Of a stretch of DNA of 64,000 bases, positions 1 to 9,686 are shown in pieces. The stretch's first letter is position 1. Each line of letters starts with the position of its first letter. The position numbers and the translations under genes were made by a program. This DNA comes from an uncultured Collinsella sp. (lineage in GTDB: Bacteria > Actinomycetota > Coriobacteriia > Coriobacteriales > Coriobacteriaceae): the NCBI GenBank assembly GCA_900547025.1, contig UREZ01000001.1:21772-85771 (forward strand). The letters are read 5' to 3'. Under the pieces are notes generated by a model. It had not been told where the DNA came from. It ran no database searches and worked only from the letters and a program-made list of their open reading frames with translations.

Positions 1-535
1 GACGAATCGGCTCCCAATCCAGATCCTGCGACACCATACGCAACCAGTTGTATCGCTCAAAATGCGTGTTGATGCTCTTCATCCAATCCCACAACATGTG
101 ACGACCGGCAATTTCAAAACATGTCTCATGGAACAGGTTATCCAGGTCAAAGAAACGGCGCGTTTCGCCATGGTCGAGCGACTCGGACTCGGTAAGAATC
201 TGCTCAAGCCGCTGCTTTTGCTCGGGCGAGGCGGCCGAACAGCATTTAATAAGCACGCTTCTCTCGAGCTTCTCGCGCAAAAAGCAGGCGTTTTCGGCGC
301 GTTCCATGCTGATCTTAGAGACGTAGGTGCCGCTTTTGGGACGCGTTTCCACCAGCTCCTGCTCACGCAGGCGCACAAAGGATTCGCGAATGGGCGTGCG
401 CCCGATTCCCGTCTCCTTTTCCAGACCAATCGCCGAAAGGCGCGTGCCGGGCTTGAGCTCGGCATAGATAATCTTGGAGCGCAATGCGTTGTACGCCTGA
501 TCTTGCAAGCTCTGATAATGCTGGTGTTGTTCCAT
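1..535 (-). CDS. GntR-family regulator, FCD subfamily (3' end outside window)
   Basis: Minus-strand reading frame open to the window edge, 178 codons visible. The N-terminus (MEQHQHYQSLQDQAY) leads into a GntR winged helix-turn-helix at about residues 10-75, with the family pattern of a 'GIGRTPIRE' recognition region followed by 'RPKSGTYVS'. From about residue 85 an all-helical FCD ligand-binding domain begins (FDLDNLFHETCFEIAG). FCD regulators usually bind a small carboxylate or sugar acid and are close to 230 residues, so roughly the last 50 are missing here. ATG at 535 is preceded by GAGGGC. The ligand and targets cannot be told from this fragment. A separate FCD C-terminal remnant lies on the other strand at 2389-2628, so the region may have been rearranged. 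Confidence 0.85.
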   Translation of the reverse strand, partial: MEQHQHYQSLQDQAYNALRSKIIYAELKPGTRLSAIGLEKETGIGRTPIRESFVRLREQELVETRPKSGTYVSKISMERAENACFLREKLERSVLIKCCSAASPEQKQRLEQILTESESLDHGETRRFFDLDNLFHETCFEIAGRHMLWDWMKSINTHFERYNWLRMVSQDLDWEPIR

Positions 536-668
536 AAAGCCCTCGGATGAAGCTCACGGTTTGTCGAATATCACCACGTAATACTATCGCATCGACACGC
601 CCCAGCTCCCAATCAGTCTTTTTGGGACGGGGTTCTTTTGGCTACCCTGACCCGCAGATCGGCCCCCT

Positions 669-830
669 TGCCACAAAAGTGGCCTATCTACTACGTTAAC
701 ACGGATAGCCTCGACCATACCGAAAACCGTGAAAACAAAACCGCAGGTAGACAGCTTGTCGATTTTCGAAAAAGCCGACTATGGTTGACCCCTGCGACTT
801 AAACGTAGTAGATAGGCCCTATTCGTGGCA
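669..830. repeat. 162-bp inverted-repeat element
   Basis: A perfect 17-bp inverted repeat (GGCCTATCTACTACGTT, 681-697, against 802-818) is extended outward by TGCCAC/GTGGCA (669-674 and 825-830) and inward by a weaker pairing (712-719 with 780-787). The left end also forms a small hairpin, GCCAC-AAAA-GTGGC. No gene is seen between 536 and 1037. The form fits a small non-autonomous element or a long structured intergenic repeat. No target-site duplication is evident. Confidence 0.6.
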
Positions 831-960
831 CAGCACTACTCCATCCCAAATTGGCACCCCGAGCCCTCGTGAGTTGCCAACAAGCTGTTCGCCCAGCGCT
901 TTATCCGCGCGGCATTTGGAAAATAGCACCACCGCAAAACCCGCAAGTAGCGCTTACTTT

Positions 961-1020
961 GCTATATCTCACTATACTTTGCTATATCTTGCTATACTTT
1001 GCTATATCTTGCTATATCTT
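961..1020 (+). repeat. Six-unit 10-bp phased repeat array before ATPase gene
   Basis: Six consecutive units of exactly 10 bp with consensus GCTATAYCTT (961, 971, 981, 991, 1001, 1011; the second reads ACTATACTTT). A 20-bp higher order is visible, alternating TATATCT and TATACTT. The array ends 17 bp before the ATG at 1038 and abuts the ribosome binding site. Units contain TATACT/TATATC, so it could include the promoter -10 region. A 10-bp period places each unit on the same face of the helix, which suggests cooperative protein binding. Confidence 0.8.
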
Positions 1021-1037
1021 GAGCAAAGGTGGCTCAC

Positions 1038-2129
1038 ATGCAAACAAACCCTTTTAAGCCCACAGCAGGTAAAACACCTCCCACGATTATCGGCCGCGAA
1101 GATGTGCTCGAAGAATTCAATGAGGGCCTCGTCAACGGGCCTGGTGCCCCGGGGCGCCTAATGCGCATAGCCGGCGTCCGTGGAACGGGCAAGACGGTCC
1201 TCCTTGACGAGTGCTCACGTTTGGCGCAAAGCCATGGCTGGACGGTCATAAAAGAGGTCGCAACCGAGGGACTTTGCCAGCGCATTCTCGAACAGCTGCA
1301 GCCCAAATTCCAGGCCAAACACGCCAGATTTGAGCCCACCGTAGCTGGCATATCCATCGGCAGCATAGATATTGAGCGAATCGGCCCATCGCTACGCGAC
1401 GCCATGAGACAGACAATATCCAAGAATGGAAATGGCCTGCTCATCACTCTCGACGAGGTTCAAGACGCAGAGCTCGATGAGGTCCGAACGCTCTCCATTG
1501 CGATTCAGCAGGTTATCGGCGAAGACCTTGATATCGCCTTTGTTTTTGCTGGGCTGCCTTCGATGATTGAAAGCATCATCAACGGAAAGACACTTACGTT
1601 TTTGCGCCGTGCCCTCCCCTTTGATCTGAAGGCTGTGGCAGTAACCGAAGTGTCGTACTCCCTCGAGGAAACCATTGAAGCGTCTGGCATGGAGTTGCAG
1701 CCAGGTATTGCCGGCCAACTTGCCGAGGCAACGCAAGGCTATCCTTTCATGATCCAACTCGTTGGATACTACGCATGGCAGTTGGCAAGACGCGCACATA
1801 CAGCGATTATTGGAGAAGAAGAAGCCGAGCGTGGCATTGCAACGGCACGCGAACGCTTCTGCGCCATGGTGATTGAGCCCGCGCTGCAGCGCATTCCGCC
1901 CACGTGCATCGCTTATCTGCTGAGCATGGCGTCTTTGGGGCAGACGAGCTCGACCAGCATGGTTGCCGATGCCCTAAACAAAACGCCTCAACAGGTGAGC
2001 TCCGTCCGCAGCCGCCTGTTAAGAGAATCGATTATCGAGGCTCCTTCGTACGGCAAGGTCTCATTTGCCATCCCCTACATGCGCGACTACCTCTACGAGC
2101 ACAAAGCCGAACTGGAAGCTGAACTGTAG
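1038..2129 (+). CDS. AAA+ ATPase with C-terminal winged-helix-like region (copy 1)
   Basis: About 363 residues. Walker A is GVRGTGKT near residue 47 and Walker B is LLITLDEVQD near residue 137; the conserved FAGLP that follows fits the sensor region of archaeal-type (STAND-like) ATPases. The last 60 residues (VSSVRSRLLRESIIE, then YGKVSFAIPYMRDYL) have the shape of a winged helix, so DNA binding is likely. ATG at 1038 was preferred over GTG at 1029 because AAAGGTGG lies at normal spacing before it and the paralogue at 60142-61224 also starts just before NPFKPTAG. The two proteins share long identical blocks. Neighbours give no functional partner. The true role is unknown; autoregulation through the upstream array, or a defence role, are inferences only. 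Confidence 0.85.
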   Translation: MQTNPFKPTAGKTPPTIIGREDVLEEFNEGLVNGPGAPGRLMRIAGVRGTGKTVLLDECSRLAQSHGWTVIKEVATEGLCQRILEQLQPKFQAKHARFEPTVAGISIGSIDIERIGPSLRDAMRQTISKNGNGLLITLDEVQDAELDEVRTLSIAIQQVIGEDLDIAFVFAGLPSMIESIINGKTLTFLRRALPFDLKAVAVTEVSYSLEETIEASGMELQPGIAGQLAEATQGYPFMIQLVGYYAWQLARRAHTAIIGEEEAERGIATARERFCAMVIEPALQRIPPTCIAYLLSMASLGQTSSTSMVADALNKTPQQVSSVRSRLLRESIIEAPSYGKVSFAIPYMRDYLYEHKAELEAEL

Positions 2130-2148
2130 AAACGACAACTGCCCTGCA

Positions 2149-2276
2149 AGACGAAAACCGTTTTCGTACGGAATTAAAGCAGACGTAAACGGTTTTCGTC
2201 TGTTTTACGTTCGGAAATAAGACGCAAATTGCACTTTCGTATGGTTTTACGCCAAACGCAACACGCTTTCGTCCGG
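2149..2276. repeat. Degenerate palindromic repeats downstream of ATPase copy 1
   Basis: Four diverging copies of a motif AGACGnAAACnGTTTTCGTnYG, at about 2149, 2181, 2220 and 2254, 32-39 bp apart. The first two copies are near-perfect 17-19 bp palindromes (ACGAAAAC-c-GTTTTCGT type). A further half copy, AGACGAAAA, occurs near 2294. They lie between the ATPase stop codon and its terminator, in otherwise gene-free DNA. They look like repeated binding sites or a decayed repeat; function unknown. Confidence 0.55.
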
Positions 2277-2304
2277 CTATGCGTCCCCAATCCAGACGAA
2301 AAAG

Positions 2305-2335
2305 GCCCCGAGCTCGTGTGAGCTCGGGGCTCTTT
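2305..2335 (+). terminator. Rho-independent terminator after ATPase copy 1
   Basis: GCCCCGAGCTC-gtgt-GAGCTCGGGGC forms a perfect 11-bp stem followed by TCTTT. Confidence 0.75.
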
Positions 2336-2388
2336 GTGCCGCACATCTATGAGAGGGAATCAATGCGCATGGGCGCTACTCCACGTAG

Positions 2389-2628
2389 CCGCCCTGGGAT
2401 GGCGGCAACCTCGTCGTTCCCCGCCTGATGGGCGTGCTCAAGGCATCCGTCCCCCTCTTTATCGACGTGACCGGCAAAAAGCTCGTCGAGGAAACTATCC
2501 GCACGCACCGCGATGTGGCCGACGCCATCGCCTCGCGCAATCCCACCGCCGCGCATGACGCGATGTATCTGCACCTGGTGTATAACCGCAACATGATTGC
2601 GGAGGGAGCAGAAGCAAAAGGCATTTAG
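2389..2628 (+). pseudogene. C-terminal remnant of a GntR/FCD regulator
   Basis: The frame is open from after a TAG at 2386-2388 to a stop at 2628. The translated part (…RTHRDVADAIASRNPTAAHD, then AMYLHLVYN) matches the end of FCD ligand-binding domains, where 'HR.I.DAI..R....A..AM..HL' is the usual pattern. No DNA-binding domain precedes it: the upstream DNA is a terminator and an in-frame stop. An internal ATG at 2428 could make a 66-residue peptide, but a functional product is unlikely. It is convergent with the flavoenzyme at 2728-4677, which an intact regulator may once have controlled. Confidence 0.6.
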
Positions 2629-2727
2629 GGCCCGACAATAATCTTTCTTTGGCAAAACGCAAGCAGCGGCCGCCCAACACACAGGGCAGCCGCCGCTTTT
2701 TGCAATCGATTGGCGCAAAGGGGTTGA

Positions 2728-4677
2728 TTAGAGCTCGCAGGCGACCTTGTAGCCATCGCCGATGGCGTCGCGGATGTTGCCGCACTTGTTGGCATCGCCC
2801 AGCACGTGGGTGGCAATACCGGCGGCGGCAAGGTCGTCGGCCAACTTGGTATTGGGACGATAGCCCATGGCAAGCACCAGCGTATCGGCACCGGTGATGG
2901 TGTGGACCTCGCCGTCCTTTTCGTAGCTGATGGTATCCTCGGTGATTTCGGTCACCTTGGCCTCGGTCAGCACGTGGACGCCCTTGGAGAGCATGCGCGT
3001 GATGAGCACCGCGCGGCCGGCACCGCCCTCGTTGGCGGCGAGCGTCTTGGTCATCTCGATGACGGTGACATCGCGGTTGGCCGGCGACAGATCATTGACC
3101 AGCGGGGCCAAGTAGTCGGCCGTCTCGCAGCCAACGGTGCCGCCGCCCACGATGACGATCTTCTTGCCCGGGAAAGCCTTGCCACCCAGCAGGTCGTCAG
3201 CCGTCATAACCTGCTTAAAGCCCTGCATGAAGGCCGGAGCGATGGGCTCGGCGCCATAAGCCAGGACAACCTCGTAGCCCGCGTAGTCACGCTGAATGTC
3301 CTCGGCAGTAAGCTCGGTGCCAAATACGCACTTCACGCCGGCCTCGGCCAGGCGACGATACTGATACTTGATCACGCGGGTGAGTTCCTGCTTTGCCGGC
3401 GGAACGGCTGCGATACGCATCTCGCCGCCCGGCTCGTCCTGCTTATCCACGAGCACCACGTTGTGACCGCGCTTGGCGGCAATGAACGCCGCCTCCATGC
3501 CCGCAGGACCGGCGCCCACAACCAGTACGTTCTTGGCCTCGGCGGCAGGCTCGTAACCGGCCTCGTCGCGCTCAACATCGGGGTTGACGGTGCAGGAGAT
3601 GCGCTTGCCGAACATAATGCCGTTCAGGCAGCGCAGGCAGCCAATGCAGGGGCGGATGTCGTCGGCGTTGCCGGCAGCGGCCTTGTTGCAGAACTCGGCA
3701 TCGCACAGATTGGCGCGGCCCATCATGCAGATGTCGGCGGCACCGTCCTCGATCAGCTCCTCGGCGATCCAGGCCTCGTTAATGCGACCGACGGTGGCGA
3801 CGGGAATGTTGACGTGCTTTTTAATCTCGCGCGAGCAGGCGGCGTGCGAGGCCTGCTGCGTACCGGCGGCGGGAATCGCAGAGCCGCGCTTGATGGTGGT
3901 GCCGCCCGACACATGAATCATGTCGACGCCGGCCTTCTCCAGGCGACGCGAGACGTAGATCATGTCGTTGAGGGTCAGGCCGCCATCGGTGTACTCGTCG
4001 CCCGAGATACGGACGTCGATGATAAAGTCCTTGCCGCAGCGCTCGCGAATCTCGGCGATAACCTCGAGCAAGAAGCGCATACGGGCGTCGAGCGAGCCGC
4101 CGTACTCATCGGTACGCTTGTTATAGAGCGGGGTCAAAAAGCCGCCGAGCATGCCGTGGGCGTGTGCCGCATGGACCTCGACGCCATCGACACCGGCCTT
4201 CTGCATACGCACGGCAGCGTCACCGAACTGATGCGTGAGCTCGTGGATCTCATCCACCGTAATGGGGCGCGGCGCCTCGCGGGCATAGGACGGACCCACA
4301 AAGGACGGAGCGATCAGGCGCGGCGTGCCCGGAATGTTAAAGGCCATGTAGGCGGGGTGGAAGAGCTGCGGCATGATCTTGCAGCCATACTCGTGGACGG
4401 CCGCGGCGAGCTTTTCCCAGCCGGGGATAAACGTGTCGTCGTAGCAGCACATGTCACCCGGCAGATAGGTATAGGTGGGCTCGACCGTCACGACCTCGGT
4501 GATGATCAGGCCCACGCCGCCCTTGGCGCGGGCACGGTAATGATCGACCAAGTCGTCGGTCACATAGCCATGATCGGCCAGGTTGGTGGATACCGGCGGC
4601 ATAAAGACGCGGTTCTTGACCTCGGTCGTACCGACCTTGATCGGGCTAAAGAGCATTGGATAGGCAGAGGACTCCAT
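2728..4677 (-). CDS. FAD/FMN/[4Fe-4S] enoate reductase-type oxidoreductase
   Basis: About 649 residues, the usual length of the 2-enoate reductase / 2,4-dienoyl-CoA reductase / BaiCD-BaiH family. Residues 1-370 form an old-yellow-enzyme TIM barrel (start LFSPIKVGTTEVKNRVFMPP; 'EVHAAHAHGMLGGFL' FMN region). A cluster CIGCLRC…C near residue 350 supplies the four cysteines for [4Fe-4S]. An FAD-binding fold (VLVVGAGPAGMEAAF) and an NAD(P)-binding fold (KIVIVGGGTVGCETADY) follow. Such enzymes reduce activated C=C bonds of enoates, dienoyl-CoAs or bile-acid intermediates in anaerobes; the substrate here cannot be assigned. ATG at 4677 with AAAGGA upstream was chosen over a longer frame to 4764. It is monocistronic. 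Confidence 0.88.
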   Translation of the reverse strand: MESSAYPMLFSPIKVGTTEVKNRVFMPPVSTNLADHGYVTDDLVDHYRARAKGGVGLIITEVVTVEPTYTYLPGDMCCYDDTFIPGWEKLAAAVHEYGCKIMPQLFHPAYMAFNIPGTPRLIAPSFVGPSYAREAPRPITVDEIHELTHQFGDAAVRMQKAGVDGVEVHAAHAHGMLGGFLTPLYNKRTDEYGGSLDARMRFLLEVIAEIRERCGKDFIIDVRISGDEYTDGGLTLNDMIYVSRRLEKAGVDMIHVSGGTTIKRGSAIPAAGTQQASHAACSREIKKHVNIPVATVGRINEAWIAEELIEDGAADICMMGRANLCDAEFCNKAAAGNADDIRPCIGCLRCLNGIMFGKRISCTVNPDVERDEAGYEPAAEAKNVLVVGAGPAGMEAAFIAAKRGHNVVLVDKQDEPGGEMRIAAVPPAKQELTRVIKYQYRRLAEAGVKCVFGTELTAEDIQRDYAGYEVVLAYGAEPIAPAFMQGFKQVMTADDLLGGKAFPGKKIVIVGGGTVGCETADYLAPLVNDLSPANRDVTVIEMTKTLAANEGGAGRAVLITRMLSKGVHVLTEAKVTEITEDTISYEKDGEVHTITGADTLVLAMGYRPNTKLADDLAAAGIATHVLGDANKCGNIRDAIGDGYKVACEL

Positions 4678-4854
4678 GCGGAATTCCTTTCGTTTGAGCC
4701 GCTCGGCGGCAGTTGCTAACGTACCTATCGTATCAGTATCCGCCGTATCCGCACTCGCTCGCACTCCTCACCTTCAATCCCGACCCTCACAAAAAGTTGC
4801 GGTGGGATTGAGGGCCCAGACAGTCAGTCACGCCCTCATCCGCCACTCCTTCAC

Positions 4855-5445
4855 CTACAGCACGCCGTCCAGCATAAGGTTCACCTTAAGCACGTTGACC
4901 GTGGGCTCGCCGAACACGCCGAGGAAACGGCCCTTGGTGCACGCGGCGATGATGTCGCGCACCTCGTCCTCACTTTTGCCCGTGGCCTTGGCAAGGCGCG
5001 GGACCTGGTACTCGGCGGCATCGGGGGAGATCTCGGGGTCGAGGCCGGACCCCGAACACGTCACCAGGTCGACGGGCACAGCGTCCATATCGGCATCGGG
5101 GTTGGCGGCACGGATCTTCTTCACGCGCGCATCAATCAGCTGCCGATACTCCTCACTCGCCGGGGACAGGTTGGACGGGGCACCATACGCCATGAGCTCG
5201 CCGTCGTCGCCTTCGACAATTGACACGTTCTGGATACGACCCCACATGTGGGCTTCGTCATCGAAGTTCTGGCCGATGAGCTCGGAACCCACAACCTTGC
5301 CGTCGACCGTAATGAGTGAACCGTTCGCCTGATACGGGAACGCAACCTGAGCGATGCCGGTCACGACGAGCGTATAGCCCAGGCCGCAGACAACGGTAAA
5401 CAGCGCGAACACGCCAAGTGCGCGCGATGCAACACCTTTGAACAT
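4855..5445 (-). CDS. kdpC: Potassium-transporting ATPase subunit C
   Basis: 196 residues, normal for KdpC. One N-terminal transmembrane helix (about 8-30) is followed by a periplasmic-side domain with the family features 'GSELIGQNF', 'DLVTCSGSGLDPEISPDAA' and 'QVPRLAKATG'. KdpC stabilises the KdpFABC complex and raises its ATP affinity. It is the last gene of kdpFABC, 12 bp after kdpB. ATG at 5445 follows TGGAGG; a GTG at 5457 would add four residues. A weak inverted repeat (TCAATCCC/GGGATTGA, about 4772-4816) downstream may act as terminator. Confidence 0.95.
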   Translation of the reverse strand: MFKGVASRALGVFALFTVVCGLGYTLVVTGIAQVAFPYQANGSLITVDGKVVGSELIGQNFDDEAHMWGRIQNVSIVEGDDGELMAYGAPSNLSPASEEYRQLIDARVKKIRAANPDADMDAVPVDLVTCSGSGLDPEISPDAAEYQVPRLAKATGKSEDEVRDIIAACTKGRFLGVFGEPTVNVLKVNLMLDGVL

Positions 5446-5457
5446 ACAAACCTCCAC

Positions 5458-7512
5458 TTACATAATGCCGCAGAACGCGAGCAGCATGTCGATGAGCTTG
5501 ATGAATACGAACGGAGCAACGATGCCGCCCAGACCCCACACGAGCAGGTTGTGGGTCAGCAGCTGTCCGGACGGGACCTCGCGGTACTTAACGCCCTTCA
5601 GCGCGGCCGGGATCAGCGCGACGATAACGAGCGCGTTATAGATGATGGCCGAAAGAACCGCGGACAGCGGGCTTGCCAGACCGAGGATGTTGAGCGCGCC
5701 AAGACCCGAGTAGATCGGCGAGAACAGGGCCGGGATGATAGCGAAGTACTTCGCCACGTCGTTGGCCACCGAGAAGGTCGTGAGCGAACCGCGGGTCATG
5801 AGCAGCTGTTTGCCAATACGCACGACCTCGATGAGCTTGGTGGGGCTGGAGTCGAGGTCGACCATGTTGCCGGCCTCCTTGGCAGCCTGGGTGCCCGTGT
5901 TCATGGCCACGGCCACGTCGGCCTGGGCCAGAGCGGGCGCGTCGTTGGTGCCGTCGCCGGTCATGGCGACCAGGTGGCCCTCACGCTGGAACTCGCGGAT
6001 CTTCTCGAGCTTGCCTTCAGGGGTGGCCTCGGCCAGGAAGTCGTCAACGCCGGCCTCGGCGGCGATTGCCGCGGCGGTGAGCTGGTTGTCGCCCGTCACC
6101 ATGATGGTCTTGATGCCCATCTTGCGCAGGTCGGCGAACTTTTCCTTAACGCCGGACTTGATGATGTCCTTAAGGTACACAACGCCCAGCACGCGGCAGT
6201 TCTTGGTCACGACCAGCGGGGTGCCGCCGGCCTTGGCGATGTGCTCGACGGCCTCGTCGCACTCCTGAGAGAACACGCTGCCGGCTGCCTCCACATAAGT
6301 GCGCACGGAATCGGCAGCGCCCTTGCGGATCTCATTGCCCTCGTAGTTCACGCCGGACATACGCGTTGCCGCGGTGAACGGGATGAACTCCATACCCTTA
6401 TCCTCGAGCGTGCGACCGCGCAGACCGAACTGCTCCTTGGCGAGCACGACGATGGAACGACCCTCGGGGGTCTCGTCGGCCAGCGAGGAAAGCTGGGCGG
6501 CATCGGCCAGCTCCGCGGGATCGACGCCATCGACCGGGATGAACTCGGCGGCTTGGCGGTTACCCAGGGTGATGGTGCCGGTCTTGTCGAGCATGAGGAT
6601 GTCGACGTCGCCGGCGGCCTCGATGGCGCGGCCGGACATGGCCAGCACGTTGGCCTCGTTCAGACGGCTCATGCCGGCGATGCCGATGGCGGACAGAAGG
6701 GCGCCGATGGTAGTGGGAGCCAGGCACACGAGCAGTGCCACGAGCGTGGTCACGGCCGTGGGGTTGACCATGTCGTTAAGACCGGCCGAGAAGCAGGAGT
6801 AACAATACAGGGCCAGCGTGACCAGGATAAAGACGATGGAGAGGGCCACCAGGAAGATCTCCAGAGCGATCTCGTTAGGGGTCTTCTTGCGCGCGGCACC
6901 CTCGACCATCGCGATCATCTTGTCCAGAAAGCTCTGGCCGGGCTCACTGGAGATCTTGACGATGATCCAGTCGGACAGCACCGTGGTACCGCCGGTAACG
7001 GCAGAGCGGTCGCCGCCGGCCTCGCGGACCACGGGGGCGGACTCGCCGGTGATGGCGGACTCGTCAACGGAGGCAGCGCCCTCGATGACGTCGCCGTCGC
7101 CGGGAATCTGCTCGCCGGCGCGTACGATCACCAGGTCGCCGCGCGTGAGCTCGGTGCCGGGAACGACGGTGAAGTGCTCCTTGTCCTCAACGGACTCGAT
7201 GCGATGGGCCTCGACATCCTTCTTGGCCGCACGCAGGGAATCGGCCTGGGCCTTACCGCGGCCCTCGGCAAGCGCCTCGGCGAAGTTCGAGAACAGGTCG
7301 GTGAGCCACAAGATGACCGCGATGGCGACCACATAGTAAGTGGGCACACCCGCGTCCTGCACACCGAAAATGGAAGCGACGGCCAGGACGGAGGTCATGA
7401 CGGCGGAAAGCCACACTAGGAACATGACCGGGTTTTGAATCTGGACGCGAGGATCCAGCTTGGCAAACGAGTCGCGGACCGCGCGGCCCATCATGTCTTT
7501 TTGCATAGTCAT
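5458..7512 (-). CDS. kdpB: Potassium-transporting P-type ATPase subunit B
   Basis: 684 residues, the expected length. It carries the P-type ATPase hallmarks: phosphorylation motif DKTGT (…[14 protein letters not shown]), actuator loop ITGES, and the hinge [16 protein letters not shown]. Four N-terminal and three C-terminal membrane helices can be recognised. KdpB hydrolyses ATP and couples it to potassium movement through KdpA. ATG at 7512 has AAAGGAGGG upstream; another ATG two codons later is possible. It sits between kdpA (16-bp gap) and kdpC in the same operon. Confidence 0.97.
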   Translation of the reverse strand: MTMQKDMMGRAVRDSFAKLDPRVQIQNPVMFLVWLSAVMTSVLAVASIFGVQDAGVPTYYVVAIAVILWLTDLFSNFAEALAEGRGKAQADSLRAAKKDVEAHRIESVEDKEHFTVVPGTELTRGDLVIVRAGEQIPGDGDVIEGAASVDESAITGESAPVVREAGGDRSAVTGGTTVLSDWIIVKISSEPGQSFLDKMIAMVEGAARKKTPNEIALEIFLVALSIVFILVTLALYCYSCFSAGLNDMVNPTAVTTLVALLVCLAPTTIGALLSAIGIAGMSRLNEANVLAMSGRAIEAAGDVDILMLDKTGTITLGNRQAAEFIPVDGVDPAELADAAQLSSLADETPEGRSIVVLAKEQFGLRGRTLEDKGMEFIPFTAATRMSGVNYEGNEIRKGAADSVRTYVEAAGSVFSQECDEAVEHIAKAGGTPLVVTKNCRVLGVVYLKDIIKSGVKEKFADLRKMGIKTIMVTGDNQLTAAAIAAEAGVDDFLAEATPEGKLEKIREFQREGHLVAMTGDGTNDAPALAQADVAVAMNTGTQAAKEAGNMVDLDSSPTKLIEVVRIGKQLLMTRGSLTTFSVANDVAKYFAIIPALFSPIYSGLGALNILGLASPLSAVLSAIIYNALVIVALIPAALKGVKYREVPSGQLLTHNLLVWGLGGIVAPFVFIKLIDMLLAFCGIM

Positions 7513-7528
7513 AAATCTGCGCCCTCCT

Positions 7529-9352
7529 TTACGCAATCATCTGGAAGAACTCGGCAACGGGGCCAAGCGCCAGGGCCGGGAAGAAGCTCAGGGCACCGAT
7601 CAGCAGAACGATGAACACGAGCAGGAATACGAACATGCCGTTGGTGGTAGACAGGGTACCGGCGCTCTCGGCGACCTTACCCTTCTTGGCCAGCGAGCCG
7701 GCGATAGCCAGCGTACCGATGATGGGCATGAAGCGGGCGAACAGCATCTCGAGGCCGAGCATCACGTTGATCCAGGGAATGTTGCAGTTCATGCCTGCAA
7801 ACGCCGAGCCGTTGTTGCCGCCGCATGAGGTGAAGGCATACAGCACCTCGGAGAAGCCGTGCGCGCCACCATTGTTGAGCTGGTCGGCAAGACCGGGCAC
7901 CATGCAGGCGATGGCCGAGCACACCAGAATGGCAAACGGAGTTGCCAAGCACAGGACAACTGCCCAGCGCATCTCGCCCGGCTCGATCTTCTTGTCCAGG
8001 AACTCAGGCGTGCGTCCGACCATGAGGCCGGCGATGAACACTGTGAGGATGGCGAAGCCGATCATGCCGTACAGGCCGCAGCCCACGCCGCCGAAGACGA
8101 CCTCGCCCAGAGCCATCTGGAGCATCTGGACAAAACCGCCCAGCGGGGTATAGGAGTCGTGCATGGAGTTAACCGAGCCATTGGAAGCAGCCGTCGTGAA
8201 AGCGGACCAGGTGGAAGAGGAGGCGATGCCAAAGCGGCTCTCCTTGCCCTCCATGTTGCCGCCGGCCTGGCCGTCGGTCATCTCGATATTGACCGCTCCG
8301 CCATCGGCCAGCTGCGGGGTGCCCGCATGCTCGTTGGCGGCGATGATGCCGGTGAAGATCACCAGCAGGATAAGCATCGCCGCGAAGATGGCCTTGCCCT
8401 GCTTGGTGTTCTTGACGCCGATACCGAAGGTGAAGCAACAGGCGGCCGGGATCAGCAGCAGGCTGGTCATCTCGATGATGTTGGTGAAGGCACTGGGGTT
8501 CTCATACGGATGGGCGGAGTTCACGCCGAAGAAGCCGCCGCCGTTGGTGCCGGACTGCTTGATGGCGACCTGAGGAGCCGCGGGACCCTGGGGCAGGAAC
8601 TGCTCGGTGACCACGCGCGCGCCCTCGACAACCTTGCCGTCGACCTTGACCGTGTCGCCCTCGATCTGGGCGCCGTCGATGACGCTCCAGCCGCCGTCTG
8701 CATTAGGCTGAACAGCGACGGGCTCTACGAGCTCAGCCTTCTGAGCCGGCTGGAAGTTGGAGATGACGCCACCGGCAGCCAGGCAGATGCCGAACACAAG
8801 GTTCAGCGGGATGAGCACATACAGGACGGTGCGGGTGAGGTCGACCCAGAAGGAACCCAGACCCTGCTCCTTGACCTGACGGAAGCCGCGGATGAGCGCG
8901 AACATGACCGCGATACCGGTGCCAGCGGAAACGAAGTTCTGCACGGTGAGACCCATGAACTGCACAAGGTAGGACAGGGTGGTCTCACCGGAGTAGGACT
9001 GCCAGTTGGTGTTGGTTATGAAGGAAGCAGCCGTATTGAACGACAGGTCCCATGACACACCCGGCAGGTGCTGGGGATTGCCTGGCAAGAAGGACTGAAG
9101 CGCCTGGAGTGCCACAAGAGTCACGAGGCCGATCCCCGAAAAGACCAGCACGCTCGCCAAATAGCGCCTACACCCCATCTGCTCTGCCACGTCGATGCGA
9201 AGCAGACGATAGACGCCACGCTCCACAGGAGCAATCACAGGCGACAGGAACGTATGCTCACCATCCATGATATGGGCCATGAACCGACCGAGCGGAACGG
9301 CCAGGACGACGAGCACGGCAAAGTACAAGATGTACTGAATCGCAGCCTCCAT
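7529..9352 (-). CDS. kdpA: Potassium-transporting ATPase subunit A
   Basis: 607 residues with about ten membrane helices. It contains KdpA signature segments such as '[22 protein letters not shown]', '[18 protein letters not shown]' and '[11 protein letters not shown]', which include the selectivity-filter loops of the SKT channel superfamily. It binds and translocates K+. ATG at 9352 is preceded by GAGGAG that lies inside kdpF, with a 3-bp gap between the two genes, so translation of the two is probably coupled. Length and motifs are complete. Confidence 0.96.
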   Translation of the reverse strand: MEAAIQYILYFAVLVVLAVPLGRFMAHIMDGEHTFLSPVIAPVERGVYRLLRIDVAEQMGCRRYLASVLVFSGIGLVTLVALQALQSFLPGNPQHLPGVSWDLSFNTAASFITNTNWQSYSGETTLSYLVQFMGLTVQNFVSAGTGIAVMFALIRGFRQVKEQGLGSFWVDLTRTVLYVLIPLNLVFGICLAAGGVISNFQPAQKAELVEPVAVQPNADGGWSVIDGAQIEGDTVKVDGKVVEGARVVTEQFLPQGPAAPQVAIKQSGTNGGGFFGVNSAHPYENPSAFTNIIEMTSLLLIPAACCFTFGIGVKNTKQGKAIFAAMLILLVIFTGIIAANEHAGTPQLADGGAVNIEMTDGQAGGNMEGKESRFGIASSSTWSAFTTAASNGSVNSMHDSYTPLGGFVQMLQMALGEVVFGGVGCGLYGMIGFAILTVFIAGLMVGRTPEFLDKKIEPGEMRWAVVLCLATPFAILVCSAIACMVPGLADQLNNGGAHGFSEVLYAFTSCGGNNGSAFAGMNCNIPWINVMLGLEMLFARFMPIIGTLAIAGSLAKKGKVAESAGTLSTTNGMFVFLLVFIVLLIGALSFFPALALGPVAEFFQMIA

Positions 9353-9355
9353 AGT

Positions 9356-9442
9356 TTACGAATCACTCCTCATCAGAATGTAGATGTAATAGATAAAGAG
9401 TCCAATGCAGACAACTCCGATGATGGGAATGAGGATGTCCAT
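9356..9442 (-). CDS. kdpF: Small Kdp membrane subunit F
   Basis: A 28-residue peptide (MDILIPIIGVVCIGLFIYY, then IYILMRSDS) found by reading upstream of kdpA. It is almost entirely one membrane helix with a short polar tail, as in KdpF of other bacteria (about 29 residues), which stabilises the complex. AAAGGGGCGG precedes the ATG. It is the first gene of the operon and ends 3 bp before kdpA. The position and form make the call fairly secure although short peptides carry little sequence signal. Confidence 0.82.
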   Translation of the reverse strand: MDILIPIIGVVCIGLFIYYIYILMRSDS

Positions 9443-9686
9443 TTACCGCCCCTTTCACGCGCGGTCCGATGTCTCGGACGCCTGCTCTCGCAAGCGTCTG
9501 GGGACAGTAAACGCTTCTAGGGATTAAAGAGGCGTGAGGGCCGGGGCTCACGTCCTTAAGATGCCGTAAAGATGCAGGTAGAAAGCACTATTGCGGCTGC
9601 AGTGCGCCTATACTCGACCTCGCGAGCATACAGTGGCGTCCTCACCGCGTATGCACGCATGGACAACGCTTCAGAAAGGCTACGTT

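Noticed and set aside
781..1161. Plus-strand frames through the repeat array before ATPase copy 1
   Set aside because: The predicted peptides are translations of the 10-bp repeats (YTLLYLAILCYILLYL) and have no ribosome site.
9443..9686. Possible c-di-AMP riboswitch before kdpFABC
   Set aside because: A small hairpin (GACGCTTGCGAGAGCAGGCGTC) is present but none of the conserved ydaO-type blocks could be recognised.
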